From Bacteroidales bacterium (lineage in GTDB: Bacteria; Bacteroidota; Bacteroidia; Bacteroidales; UBA932), in assembly GCA_017631875.1 (NCBI GenBank), contig JAGBSL010000027.1, forward strand, positions 1 to 64,000: DNA of 64,000 nt, in the 5' to 3' direction. The notes beneath the pieces are model-generated. The model worked only from the letters and a program-made list of their open reading frames with translations, was not told where the DNA came from and did not search any database. Below are positions 52,237 through 60,360 of this stretch, piece by piece. A program made the position numbers and the translations under genes. Position 1 is the first letter of the stretch. Each line of letters starts with the position of its first letter.

Positions 52237-54651
52237 CTATTTTCCGTCCCAGTATGTAAATCCTGTAACTGTCACATCGTCAGCTGCAGTGGTGTAACCC
52301 TGTCCGCATACGAGGTTGTTCACAGAGCTGGCTTCATCATAAAGGGTCTCCGCGCTGCCGAATAGAACAGTGCCATCGTAGGTGTTTGACAGATCATCTG
52401 TCTTCTCTCCGTCGGCTGTCGACAAGGCTTTTGATGTAGTCATGACATTTCCTCCGATTCTGCAGTCTGTGATTTTAGATCCGCTGACATTCGGAGCAAT
52501 ATTCATCGCGTTGGATGTATTGGTTCCGAAGAGGAATGGCACAGCCGCAACTGCTGCCCTGTTGCCCTGGTAGTTGCTGATTCGCTGATAGTAACCTGAA
52601 ACGAAGACATTGCTGTTGGAAAGTTCAAACGGCATTACCGCGCATCCGATAACTCCGCCATAGCTCATCACGGCACGTTTTCCGTTACCCATGGTGCAGT
52701 TGACAGTGCAGGCATCCATATCCAGGTATCCGCCGAATCCCACAAGACCACCGGATACAGCACAGTAGCATGCCTCTTTAGATGCAGTGCTTCCTGTCAA
52801 GTCGTATGTAAAGACCTTTCCTGTGTTTGTACAAGATGTAAGCGATACGTAAGTCGCCTCCTTACCAAGGAGAGATCCGGCAAGACCGCCGGTAAAGGTT
52901 CTCTTATTGGTCTGTTTCTTAGCTGATGTGCTGGCTGAAAGATATGTGACACCTCCGTTGTATACTGTTCCGATGTTGTCACATCCCACGAATGTCATAG
53001 CATATCCGTTCTCTGATGAAGGAGTGATGAGATATCCGCTTGTGTTCTGAGGCGCACCGATTCCAAGCACGCCACCGACACAGATCGAATATGCCGCTGT
53101 TCCATTTACACCTTTTATAAGATCTGCGCTGAAGGTCACGTTGCCTTCATTGTCGCAGTTGTCAAAAGTGACAGACTGAGCCTTATTTACCCAGCCTACT
53201 ATACCGCCCAATCCGCAGACCTTCATACCGAATGAAGCATCATCTGCAGAGTTAGGCATCAAGATCACCTCAGATGTGTTCTTGCTGTCTTTGATGATCA
53301 CATCAGCATCGGCAGCTTCCACTCTGGCCAGAATACCGCCGACTGCTGCATTCTTGTCTGCGGCAGATACATCGATCTTCACTGTGATCACACCATCATT
53401 GACACAGCCTTCGATTGTTCCGCCGTTGGCTGTCTTTACGACACCGCCGACATAAGCATGGTCTGCAAGCTCGAATGTCACGGCCATCTCGTTTGTGCAG
53501 TTTACGACCTTACCGCCCGCTGCGAGAATATTCACAAGCGGTGCACCTTCGTCGGCGAGTGTAAGGTTTCCGGCAACTGTAAGGTTTCTCACCTCACCGC
53601 TCAATGTGCTGAAGAGTGCCTTTGTGGCATTTGCGCGTGTGAGCGTGTGGCCGGCACCATCAAGAATGTATGTAAAGTCATCAGGGATCGACGAAAGGTC
53701 TCCCTCGATGTCAGCGCCGAGTCTCACTGCACCGTCCTTATAAAGATATTTGCCAAGATCACCCTCGCCGGCAAGAGCAAGCACGAACTCCTCCCACTCT
53801 TGGGCAGTCTCGATGTCCTTGGCCTCAGGGGCGTATGTCACTTCGTTGAAAGAATACAGACGTCCTGGTTCAAGTGCTGTCTGAGGTTTCCAGGTACACT
53901 GCATCTTTCGTCCGTCGCTTGCATTGGTGAAGTAGAACGAAAGTCCGGCAGGGTAGTCGCCTGCAGGGATCGTGAAATAGAAGTCCGTTCCCTCTGGGGC
54001 GAGCGTAACCTCGCCAAATTCAAGATCAAGAGCTGTAGAACCCTCAACAGCAGTAAGTTCTCCTGTCTTCGGGCAAAGCTTGAATGTTCCGCAGATCGGA
54101 GCATCCACTGATTCCGACACGAGTGTCGCGGCAGAGACGCCTACGGCACCTGTAAGATTAACCCTTACAGCAGCGCACAGGTTCTGCAGTGCGACATTCT
54201 CGCTTTCGCTATATCCATACATAACAGCAGCGCCTGAAGCAAATGTGGTCGGATGATAGGTCTGTGACGAAGCAAGGGATATCGTGATGCATCCTGCTTC
54301 ATCATAAACTTCATCCAGCACAATGTCATGCGGATAGATTACATTGTACGGACCGTCCACGCTTCTCAGGTGGAAGTCCGCTTCGCTGACTTTTTCTCCT
54401 TCTGCCACGGACACAGATGATGACACCTGTCCGTTGACATTGATCTTATCTCCATCAGACCAATACACCTTCTTTGTCGGATTGTCCTTCGAACCCTCCG
54501 AATCAAGCCAGGTCCTGGTCTGCACGGACACGAGTCCTGTATGCAGAACCACGTCTGCTGCCTCGTCAGTCCTTTCAGGCAGTTCTTCCCTGCCGCAGCT
54601 GCATAGTGTGACTGCGGCAAGAAGAAATGCTGTCATGTTTTTGATTTTCAT
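52237..54651 (-). CDS. Fimbrillin-like lipoprotein with GLUG-like beta-helix repeats, copy 2
   Basis: 804 residues, lipobox Cys19 (LCSC). An N-terminal fimbrillin-like module (about 35-280: VSVQTRTWLDSEG, VYWSDGDKINVNG, YNVIYPHD, TDFYFTIPAGDYPAGLSF) is followed by IETAQEWEEFVLALA and a long beta-helix of repeats with CTNEMAV, GGVVKTANGGTIEGCVNDG, CGLGGIVGWVNKAQS, TFTGGLAGSLLGKEAT and GGLVGFGGYLDM. It ends in CGQGYTTAADDVTVTGFTYWDGK. It aligns over its whole length with the protein at 54684, so the pair arose by tandem duplication. The many Asn/Gly-rich repeats suggest an extended surface adhesin. Confidence 0.75.
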   Translation of the reverse strand: MKIKNMTAFLLAAVTLCSCGREELPERTDEAADVVLHTGLVSVQTRTWLDSEGSKDNPTKKVYWSDGDKINVNGQVSSSVSVAEGEKVSEADFHLRSVDGPYNVIYPHDIVLDEVYDEAGCITISLASSQTYHPTTFASGAAVMYGYSESENVALQNLCAAVRVNLTGAVGVSAATLVSESVDAPICGTFKLCPKTGELTAVEGSTALDLEFGEVTLAPEGTDFYFTIPAGDYPAGLSFYFTNASDGRKMQCTWKPQTALEPGRLYSFNEVTYAPEAKDIETAQEWEEFVLALAGEGDLGKYLYKDGAVRLGADIEGDLSSIPDDFTYILDGAGHTLTRANATKALFSTLSGEVRNLTVAGNLTLADEGAPLVNILAAGGKVVNCTNEMAVTFELADHAYVGGVVKTANGGTIEGCVNDGVITVKIDVSAADKNAAVGGILARVEAADADVIIKDSKNTSEVILMPNSADDASFGMKVCGLGGIVGWVNKAQSVTFDNCDNEGNVTFSADLIKGVNGTAAYSICVGGVLGIGAPQNTSGYLITPSSENGYAMTFVGCDNIGTVYNGGVTYLSASTSAKKQTNKRTFTGGLAGSLLGKEATYVSLTSCTNTGKVFTYDLTGSTASKEACYCAVSGGLVGFGGYLDMDACTVNCTMGNGKRAVMSYGGVIGCAVMPFELSNSNVFVSGYYQRISNYQGNRAAVAAVPFLFGTNTSNAMNIAPNVSGSKITDCRIGGNVMTTSKALSTADGEKTDDLSNTYDGTVLFGSAETLYDEASSVNNLVCGQGYTTAADDVTVTGFTYWDGK

Positions 54652-54683
54652 TTTATAAATAAGTTAGTTTACGTCTGTTCGGA

Positions 54684-57152
54684 TTAATTTCCCTCCCAGT
54701 ATGTATAACCTGTTATTGTAACACCTGTATTCGCAGTGAATCCCTGACCGCATACGAGGTTGGCGCTTGTTTTTGATTCACTGTTGAACAGTTTAACTGT
54801 CAAAGAGGCTGAAAGGTCTGACTTGTCATCAGATGTCAATGCCGTACCATGTGATAGAACATATCCTCCGATCTTACAATTTGTAATTTTTGAACCTTCT
54901 ACATTTGGTACCATTCCCATCGCATTAGTGTTGTATTTTACAGGCACGACAGCAACAACCGCTCTATTCATTTTATAGCCTTCAAACCTCTGGAAATATC
55001 CTGATACATAGATATTGCTATCAGTGAGATTGAATGGTCTTTCTGCAAATCCTATTACGCCTGCCATTGCAACCATTGGACGTTTTCCACTACCCACCTC
55101 ACAATTAACAGTGGTATTCTTGATATCCAGATATCCTCCAAATCCAATGAGACCACCAGCAACTGCGCTATATCCCGGACGAGCAGAAGATGAGCTTCCG
55201 GTGAGGTCATAAGTGTAAACTGCTCCAGTATTTGAACAATTGTCAACTACAGCATAACCTGCCTCTTTACCGAGCAACGAGCCGACAAGACCACCGGTGA
55301 ACACCTTGGTGTTAGTTTGTGTCGTTGTTGAATAGTTGATTCCGCAGTTGTGAACAGTGGCGGTATTGTCGCAGTTCTTGAAGGTAACATTCAATCCAAT
55401 AGTTGTAGTAGGGGTGTTGATCAGACCCTGATTGTTTCCTGATGCATTGATAGGGGTTGCCAATCCAGCCACTCCTCCTACATGCATCGAATATGCGATG
55501 AAACCTCTGTCTGATACTACGTTTTCAGCGCTCAGAGTAATCGCACCGGAGTTATCGCAGTTGTCGATTGTGATTGACGAGCCTGATCTGATCCAACCTG
55601 CAATTCCACCCAGGCCACACACAGGCATACCTGTGCCGTTGCTTGAGCCTGATACCGGAGCGAGTGTGATGGCTGCAGTGTTCTCACAGTCCTTGATAGT
55701 GACAGCATAGTCAGATGCGTGAATCTGAGAAGCAATACCTCCCACAACTGCATTGTAGTTTGCTGCAGAGACATCGACCTTAGCATTGATAGCTCCGCTG
55801 TTTGTACAACCTTCAACAATACCACCGTTGACAAGTCTTACGATACCTGCTACGTTTCCGTGGGCAGCTGCATCAAATGACACCTCCATGGTGTTTGTAC
55901 ATCCAGTTATCTTTCCACCATCAACCAATACGTCAACAAGAGGTGCACCACCTTCGGCCAGAGTGAGCTTTCCGGCAACAGTAAGGTTTTTAACCTCGCC
56001 TGACACCTTGCTGAACAGCGCCTGTGTCGCATTGTTGCGTGTGATTGTCTTTCCGTTTCCGTCGAGAGTGTACTGGAACTCTGCTGTGATAGGAGTAAGG
56101 TCGTCAGCCTCGATGTCTTTACCAAGTTTGATTGTGTTCGAACCGTCTCCGATCCAACGATATATGTCCCAATCCTTGTCTGAAGGGTTGTTCACGAATT
56201 CAGCAAACTCATTCCAGTCTGCTGCTGAGTTGATTACGCCCGCTCCTGGCTTGAATGCAGGTTTGAATGGAATGATCTTTCCACCGTCAGCAGCATGCTG
56301 AGTCTTTTCTGCTGCAACCTTATACGATGCGAACTTGCCGTTTACGTCCTTGATTGTGAAGATAAGGCCGCTTTCGTAGTTGTATGCAGGAATACCGATG
56401 ATCATGGTTGTTCCCTGAGCTACGCCACCCTCAAGACAATCGTATCCGATGTAAGCTGTAAGGTTTTCAGGTGCAAGGACTGGAGTATGATCTTCTCCTT
56501 CAAATCTAAGTGTCCACTGACCAGCGATGTAGCTGCCGTCTCCCTGACGCACGTAGATGTTCTTGATGTTATCCTTTACTGAGCTGTTCTCTGCATCGAT
56601 AGTGATTGCGTAGAAAGTAGACATGTGCTTGAATTCAAAGCTCTCGGTCTCGCTGTATGCTGCAAGGATGTCCGCGCTGGTCCAGAATGATACATACTGT
56701 CCACCTGCAACTGTGCGGAACTTCTGCTGGGCTCCTGTACCTGCCACCTGGATGTTATATACACCGTCCGCATAACCCTTGCTGTGGGTTCCGGTTACTG
56801 CGTAATATGGAGCAGACGCACCCTCTACGTCAAATGTGATGCGTGTTTGATCTTTGCTAGGTAATACACCCTCTTTGTATTCAGATTTTCCGGTTGCGTC
56901 GTCGAGAATGTCAGCCTTAGACATGACGCCATTCACGGCAATCTTATCAGAAGAAGTGAAAAGTGTAGGGAATTCGGTTCCTTCTTCAGTATACCAGATT
57001 GCTGTCTTGGTCTCTGCACCATTGACACTTCCTGTAAAAGTAACCACCTCGCCCTTTGGTGCGAGATCATTGACGTCTGCCTCCTCTTTCTGACAGGCAA
57101 CGATAGATGTAGCTGCAAAGGCTACAAGCATAAAATTCTTAATAGTCTTCAT
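54684..57152 (-). CDS. Fimbrillin-like lipoprotein with GLUG-like beta-helix repeats, copy 1
   Basis: 822 residues, lipobox Cys20 (SIVAC). Same plan as the following paralogue: fimbrillin-like module (about 35-300: GSVNGAETKTAIWY, SDKIAVNGVMSK, YYAVTGTHSKG, GTTMIIGIPAYNYESGLIF), a helical link NSAADWNEFAEFVNNP, then repeats including CTNTMEVSFD, AGIVRLVNGGIVEGCTNSG, VCGLGGIAGWIRSGSS, FTGGLVGSLLGKEAG and IGFGGYLDIKN, and the tail CGQGFTANTGVTITGYTYWEGN. It begins only 6 bp after the 53-residue micropeptide gene, the same order as peptide and fimbrillin at 9397/9548. Confidence 0.75.
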   Translation of the reverse strand: MKTIKNFMLVAFAATSIVACQKEEADVNDLAPKGEVVTFTGSVNGAETKTAIWYTEEGTEFPTLFTSSDKIAVNGVMSKADILDDATGKSEYKEGVLPSKDQTRITFDVEGASAPYYAVTGTHSKGYADGVYNIQVAGTGAQQKFRTVAGGQYVSFWTSADILAAYSETESFEFKHMSTFYAITIDAENSSVKDNIKNIYVRQGDGSYIAGQWTLRFEGEDHTPVLAPENLTAYIGYDCLEGGVAQGTTMIIGIPAYNYESGLIFTIKDVNGKFASYKVAAEKTQHAADGGKIIPFKPAFKPGAGVINSAADWNEFAEFVNNPSDKDWDIYRWIGDGSNTIKLGKDIEADDLTPITAEFQYTLDGNGKTITRNNATQALFSKVSGEVKNLTVAGKLTLAEGGAPLVDVLVDGGKITGCTNTMEVSFDAAAHGNVAGIVRLVNGGIVEGCTNSGAINAKVDVSAANYNAVVGGIASQIHASDYAVTIKDCENTAAITLAPVSGSSNGTGMPVCGLGGIAGWIRSGSSITIDNCDNSGAITLSAENVVSDRGFIAYSMHVGGVAGLATPINASGNNQGLINTPTTTIGLNVTFKNCDNTATVHNCGINYSTTTQTNTKVFTGGLVGSLLGKEAGYAVVDNCSNTGAVYTYDLTGSSSSARPGYSAVAGGLIGFGGYLDIKNTTVNCEVGSGKRPMVAMAGVIGFAERPFNLTDSNIYVSGYFQRFEGYKMNRAVVAVVPVKYNTNAMGMVPNVEGSKITNCKIGGYVLSHGTALTSDDKSDLSASLTVKLFNSESKTSANLVCGQGFTANTGVTITGYTYWEGN

Positions 57153-57158
57153 AGCATT

Positions 57159-57320
57159 TTAGAAAATCTGTTCGTAATCGTCAAGTTCATCATCCTTGTA
57201 AATCTCATCTGCCGATGAACTGTAGCAGAGGACTCCTTCTGTCTTGATCTCCAGAATTTCACATTTTGGAGCAGCGTATGAGCTCTGGCCCATACAGCCG
57301 GGTCTACTAGTTTTATTCAT
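57159..57320 (-). CDS. 53-residue micropeptide, homologue of the one at 9397
   Basis: The ATG at 57320 overlaps the last 8 bp of the acid phosphatase gene, and the stop is 6 bp from the fimbrillin-like gene at 57152, so it is translated within the operon. The sequence opens MNKTSRPGCMGQSS, then YAAPKCEILEIKTEGVLC, YSSS, and an acidic tail KDDELDDYEQIF. Identities with the 45-residue peptide at 9397 include Tyr-x-Ala-Pro, Leu, Glu-Gly, Leu-Cys, a following Ser, and Asp-Asp-Glu-Leu-Asp. It lacks a hydrophobic segment. The Leu-Cys is not a lipobox because there is no signal peptide before it. Function unknown. Confidence 0.75.
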   Translation of the reverse strand: MNKTSRPGCMGQSSYAAPKCEILEIKTEGVLCYSSSADEIYKDDELDDYEQIF

Positions 57321-58638
57321 ATAATTGGTTATTTTGTGATTTATCTATGTTGTCATTAACGTTTTCGGTGCTTTCCAGGCCCTCAATCAGGGCTTTGATG
57401 TCATCCCATCGATAGTAAACGCCCTGAACCGGTGTAAGACCATTGAGAACTGTCTCCTTTTCGTTGACAAGGACCTTGACCAGCACATCGCCTTTTCCCT
57501 TGTAGAACACCATCTGAAGGTTTGAACACATCGGAACGGCATCGGCTACATTCCAGGTCCTGTAAGCCTCGTCAATAGCGCATGTAGGATAGCCCGGGAT
57601 GCCGAGCAGCGAACACAGCGGCAGAAAAGCCGAATCATGAGCGAATCTAAGATCAGCCGCCACCTTGGAATCTGATTGGAGCGCGTCATCAGCCTTGGCA
57701 ACAAAATCCTTCAGAAGATTCACTCCCTTGATACGTGTATATTTTCCGAATTCTTCTGACACTGCAACTTTTGCATATTTGGCTGCATTGTCTATCTGGC
57801 TGCACTTTGCAAGTTCTTCGAGAGGGATGAGCTGCGTCATGTCGATACCAAGAAAATCCAGATCGAAACATATCGCCCAGAAATTGAAGATTCCCATCTC
57901 GACTTCATACGGATCGCTCAGAGACGTAACAATCTCCGCATCGTTGAAATACAGCGACAGCAGAGAATGTGGGTCAAGATCGGCACGTCTGAGAGAATCG
58001 ATGATCTGCTCAGCCTCGTCATTGAAATTGTATGAAAACGGAGAATTCAGATATTCGTTGTTGTACCTCTTGCCGGCAAGATATGATACTTCAAGACCCG
58101 GCTCAAGGCTGGAGAGTTCCTCGGTGAAGTTCGCCATGCTCATGATACAACGGGAGTAGACAGAACTTATGCATCGGACCTGATTCCTTTTCTTGGATCT
58201 GAAGACAGGCTTCTCTCTGTCGTACATTCTTCTGGCGATTTCTCTGTGCTCGACTGCGCCAAGAGGTGCGAGCTCGCCGTACATATCCTCATGAGCATCG
58301 TAAACCGCCTTCATGGCAGCATACAAAGCCTCGCCCTCTGCCGTAAGCTTACCCTCTGCGTGAGCGGCGGCGAAGCAGTCCACAGCCGCCTGCCAGATGG
58401 CAGGACGAGAAAAGTACCTTGAGCCGTGTCTTCCGAAATGGGAAATGTAAAAAGGCTTGTATCCACCCTCCGGCCTTGACACCTCAGAGGCGGCATCATA
58501 TGAGTACGGGCAGTAAATGCCGGCACCTGCTCTAGGATCCTTCTCCATCCTCTGCAGCTGAGTCTGAGCAGAAAGGACAGCAGAGGAAAACAGACCAACG
58601 GCCAGAATTAGAATGCGGATATTGAGTTTTGGTGTCAT
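57313..58638 (-). CDS. Histidine acid phosphatase (phytase/MINPP-type)
   Basis: 441 residues, secreted (signal peptide ends FSSAVLSAQ). The catalytic motif RHGSRY (Arg70, His71, Arg74) gives the phosphohistidine, and RFAHDSAFL (His334, Asp335) supplies the HD proton donor of branch-2 histidine acid phosphatases. Enzymes of this branch attack phytate, sugar phosphates and other phosphomonoesters. It is the first gene of the 16-gene unit. The -7 box TAATTTTG ends only 5 bp before the ATG, so the mRNA may be leaderless or nearly so. Its upstream 27-bp element is shared with the EEP gene. Confidence 0.88.
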   Translation of the reverse strand: MTPKLNIRILILAVGLFSSAVLSAQTQLQRMEKDPRAGAGIYCPYSYDAASEVSRPEGGYKPFYISHFGRHGSRYFSRPAIWQAAVDCFAAAHAEGKLTAEGEALYAAMKAVYDAHEDMYGELAPLGAVEHREIARRMYDREKPVFRSKKRNQVRCISSVYSRCIMSMANFTEELSSLEPGLEVSYLAGKRYNNEYLNSPFSYNFNDEAEQIIDSLRRADLDPHSLLSLYFNDAEIVTSLSDPYEVEMGIFNFWAICFDLDFLGIDMTQLIPLEELAKCSQIDNAAKYAKVAVSEEFGKYTRIKGVNLLKDFVAKADDALQSDSKVAADLRFAHDSAFLPLCSLLGIPGYPTCAIDEAYRTWNVADAVPMCSNLQMVFYKGKGDVLVKVLVNEKETVLNGLTPVQGVYYRWDDIKALIEGLESTENVNDNIDKSQNNQLYE

Positions 58639-58643
58639 GACTG

Positions 58644-58691
58644 CAAAATTACCCTATTCTCGAGTTGACGTTTTTAGATTTTCGGTAAATC
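58644..58691 (-). promoter_or_regulatory. Activated promoter with 27-bp element upstream of the acid phosphatase operon
   Basis: On the plus strand 58665-58691 reads TTGAC, two bases, TTTTA, two bases, TTTTCGGTAAATC. It agrees in 23 of 27 positions with 60319-60345. On the minus (coding) strand the element ends exactly 13 bp before the -7 box TAATTTTG (58651-58644), and the same 13 bp separates element and box in front of the EEP gene. No -33 TTG is present in either promoter, so the element probably binds an activator that replaces it. Confidence 0.65.
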
Positions 58692-58722
58692 AAATGCCGT
58701 ATTTATAAAACACCGTATAATT

Positions 58723-60279
58723 TTAGAATTCATCTGCATTAGCTGCTGAATACTTTTTTCTGAATGTGAGTTCTGTATATACGGGATAATGATCGGATGC
58801 AAGGGACACATCCACGCCTGGACAATTTGTTACGATTTCCGATTTCTTGACAGAATATTCGATAAGGTTATTTTTCCAGATGAAGATGTAGTCGATGCAC
58901 TTTCCTCCGTCCGATGAGGGGTAAGTTATCCTGTCGGTAGCAGATATGGCCTTCCAATATTTCCCCAGGCCTTCGATATCAGGGGACGAGTTACTGATCT
59001 CAGGGGATTCCGGGATAGCATTCATATCACCGACCAATATGACCGGCTTGTCGGAACTTCCATAATTTGTCTTCACCCAATCATTGATCTGCCTGATCTG
59101 GGGGACGCGGTTCGCGCGGTTATGATGATCCAGATGGGTTACGCAGAACACAAAATCCTCGTACTCCACAACTCCGAGCGAACGGGTCTGATAACCTTCA
59201 GTAACGCATGGAAGGTCGAACTTTACCCTGCGGATTTCCTTCAGGTCAGATGAGGCCATGACCGCATTTCCATTATCGTATCCCGCAGCCGGAGCGAAGT
59301 AATAGTTCCACCCTTCTCCCATTTCCGCTGACAGTTTCTGAACCTGATTGTCTACGATCTCGTTCAGTCCCACCACATCGGCACCGCACTGCCTGATTAT
59401 CGATGCGACTTCTGCATACGAATAATGGCCGATCTCTTCCTTGTATTTCAGGAACTTGCCTACGTTATATGTCATGAAAGTCACAGTCTTGGATTCCTGC
59501 ACTGTCTCCCAGTCCTTGGAATCAAGTACGATGGTCGTTTTCCTACCTGGCGCAAGGCTCATCTTGCCATGAGTTACCACCTTACCATATGCGCCCTTGT
59601 CCGTCTCGACAACTACCATCAGTGACACTCCTGCCTCAATGACAGCCTCCTGCATCGATGTTGCGAAATATGCTTTTACGGTTCTATCTACACCCACGGT
59701 GCCTTTGATGATGTTCAGAGTCATCACTGAGGACTTTGAACCAGATTCAGAGTTTGTTGCATATAGCACCGGTGACGATGCTTCGATCCTGACCTGGGTG
59801 ACTTTTGATGCATTTACCGGCAGTCTGAGATCCAGAAGCAGACAGCCGCTTTGAAGAAATTCACCTCCGTTCGATTGAGCCCAATCGTCGGAAAAAGTGA
59901 TGTGTTCATAACTGTTTACACCTATCAGGGCTGAGTCGAATTCCAGGTGAGATGTTGAGGATGTGCCGGTCTGCTCTTGAGTAAGATAAGATCTTGCCAT
60001 GAAGTCATCTTCCTTGGAGATGATGATGTCGAAGATGTCTCCTTTGACTTTGTTCCCTATAAACGTGGCTTTGTTCCCTTCGATCGAAGATACCATGAAC
60101 TGGTGAGCGTCATCAGAGTTGACGCGCAGTTGGTCATTCTTTTTCCAGACGAGCCCGACCTGGGTAAGTTCTCCTGCATATGTGGCTTCGATCCGGATCT
60201 CTTTGTGTGCTGTATCATCCTGGATGCAGCCGACGGCCAAGATAAGTGCCCAAAGCAATATGATGTATGTTTTTCCCAT
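58723..60279 (-). CDS. EEP-superfamily phosphodiesterase/nuclease lipoprotein with fimbrillin-like N-terminal domain
   Basis: 518 residues from ATG 60279; lipobox Cys18 (LAVGC). The first 260 residues resemble a fimbrillin or FimA-like module (VWKKNDQLRVNSDD, KMSLAPGRKTTIVLD). The rest is an intact endonuclease/exonuclease/phosphatase domain: TFMTYNVG, GLNEIV (Glu307), VTHLDHHN, VGDMNAIP (Asp418, Asn420), CIDYIF (Asp463) and SDHYPV (Asp496, His497). Family members include DNases, sphingomyelinases and inositol polyphosphate phosphatases. An in-frame TTG at 60300 is inside the -7 box TAGCTTTG and is not the start. It is 84 bp upstream of the acid phosphatase gene and carries the same promoter element, so the two transcripts are co-regulated. 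Confidence 0.85.
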   Translation of the reverse strand: MGKTYIILLWALILAVGCIQDDTAHKEIRIEATYAGELTQVGLVWKKNDQLRVNSDDAHQFMVSSIEGNKATFIGNKVKGDIFDIIISKEDDFMARSYLTQEQTGTSSTSHLEFDSALIGVNSYEHITFSDDWAQSNGGEFLQSGCLLLDLRLPVNASKVTQVRIEASSPVLYATNSESGSKSSVMTLNIIKGTVGVDRTVKAYFATSMQEAVIEAGVSLMVVVETDKGAYGKVVTHGKMSLAPGRKTTIVLDSKDWETVQESKTVTFMTYNVGKFLKYKEEIGHYSYAEVASIIRQCGADVVGLNEIVDNQVQKLSAEMGEGWNYYFAPAAGYDNGNAVMASSDLKEIRRVKFDLPCVTEGYQTRSLGVVEYEDFVFCVTHLDHHNRANRVPQIRQINDWVKTNYGSSDKPVILVGDMNAIPESPEISNSSPDIEGLGKYWKAISATDRITYPSSDGGKCIDYIFIWKNNLIEYSVKKSEIVTNCPGVDVSLASDHYPVYTELTFRKKYSAANADEF

Positions 60280-60297
60280 AGCTTCAAGTAAATCATT

Positions 60298-60345
60298 CAA
60301 AGCTATAAGATTCCGACATTGACTATTTTAACTTTTCGGTAAATC
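60298..60345 (-). promoter_or_regulatory. Activated promoter with 27-bp element upstream of the EEP gene
   Basis: The element at 60319-60345 (TTGAC, TTTTA and TTTTCGGTAAATC on the plus strand, each two bases apart) is followed on the coding strand by 13 bp and the -7 box TAGCTTTG (60305-60298). Spacing and sequence match the acid phosphatase promoter; the four differing bases fall in the two 2-base gaps between the conserved blocks. The start codon is 18 bp beyond the box. Confidence 0.65.
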
Positions 60346-60360
60346 GTAATGAAAGAGCTC

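Noticed and set aside
58665..58691. 27-bp element as a classical enterobacterial Pho box
   Set aside because: It lacks the TGTCA direct repeats with 11-bp period; a phosphate link is suggested only by the neighbouring genes.
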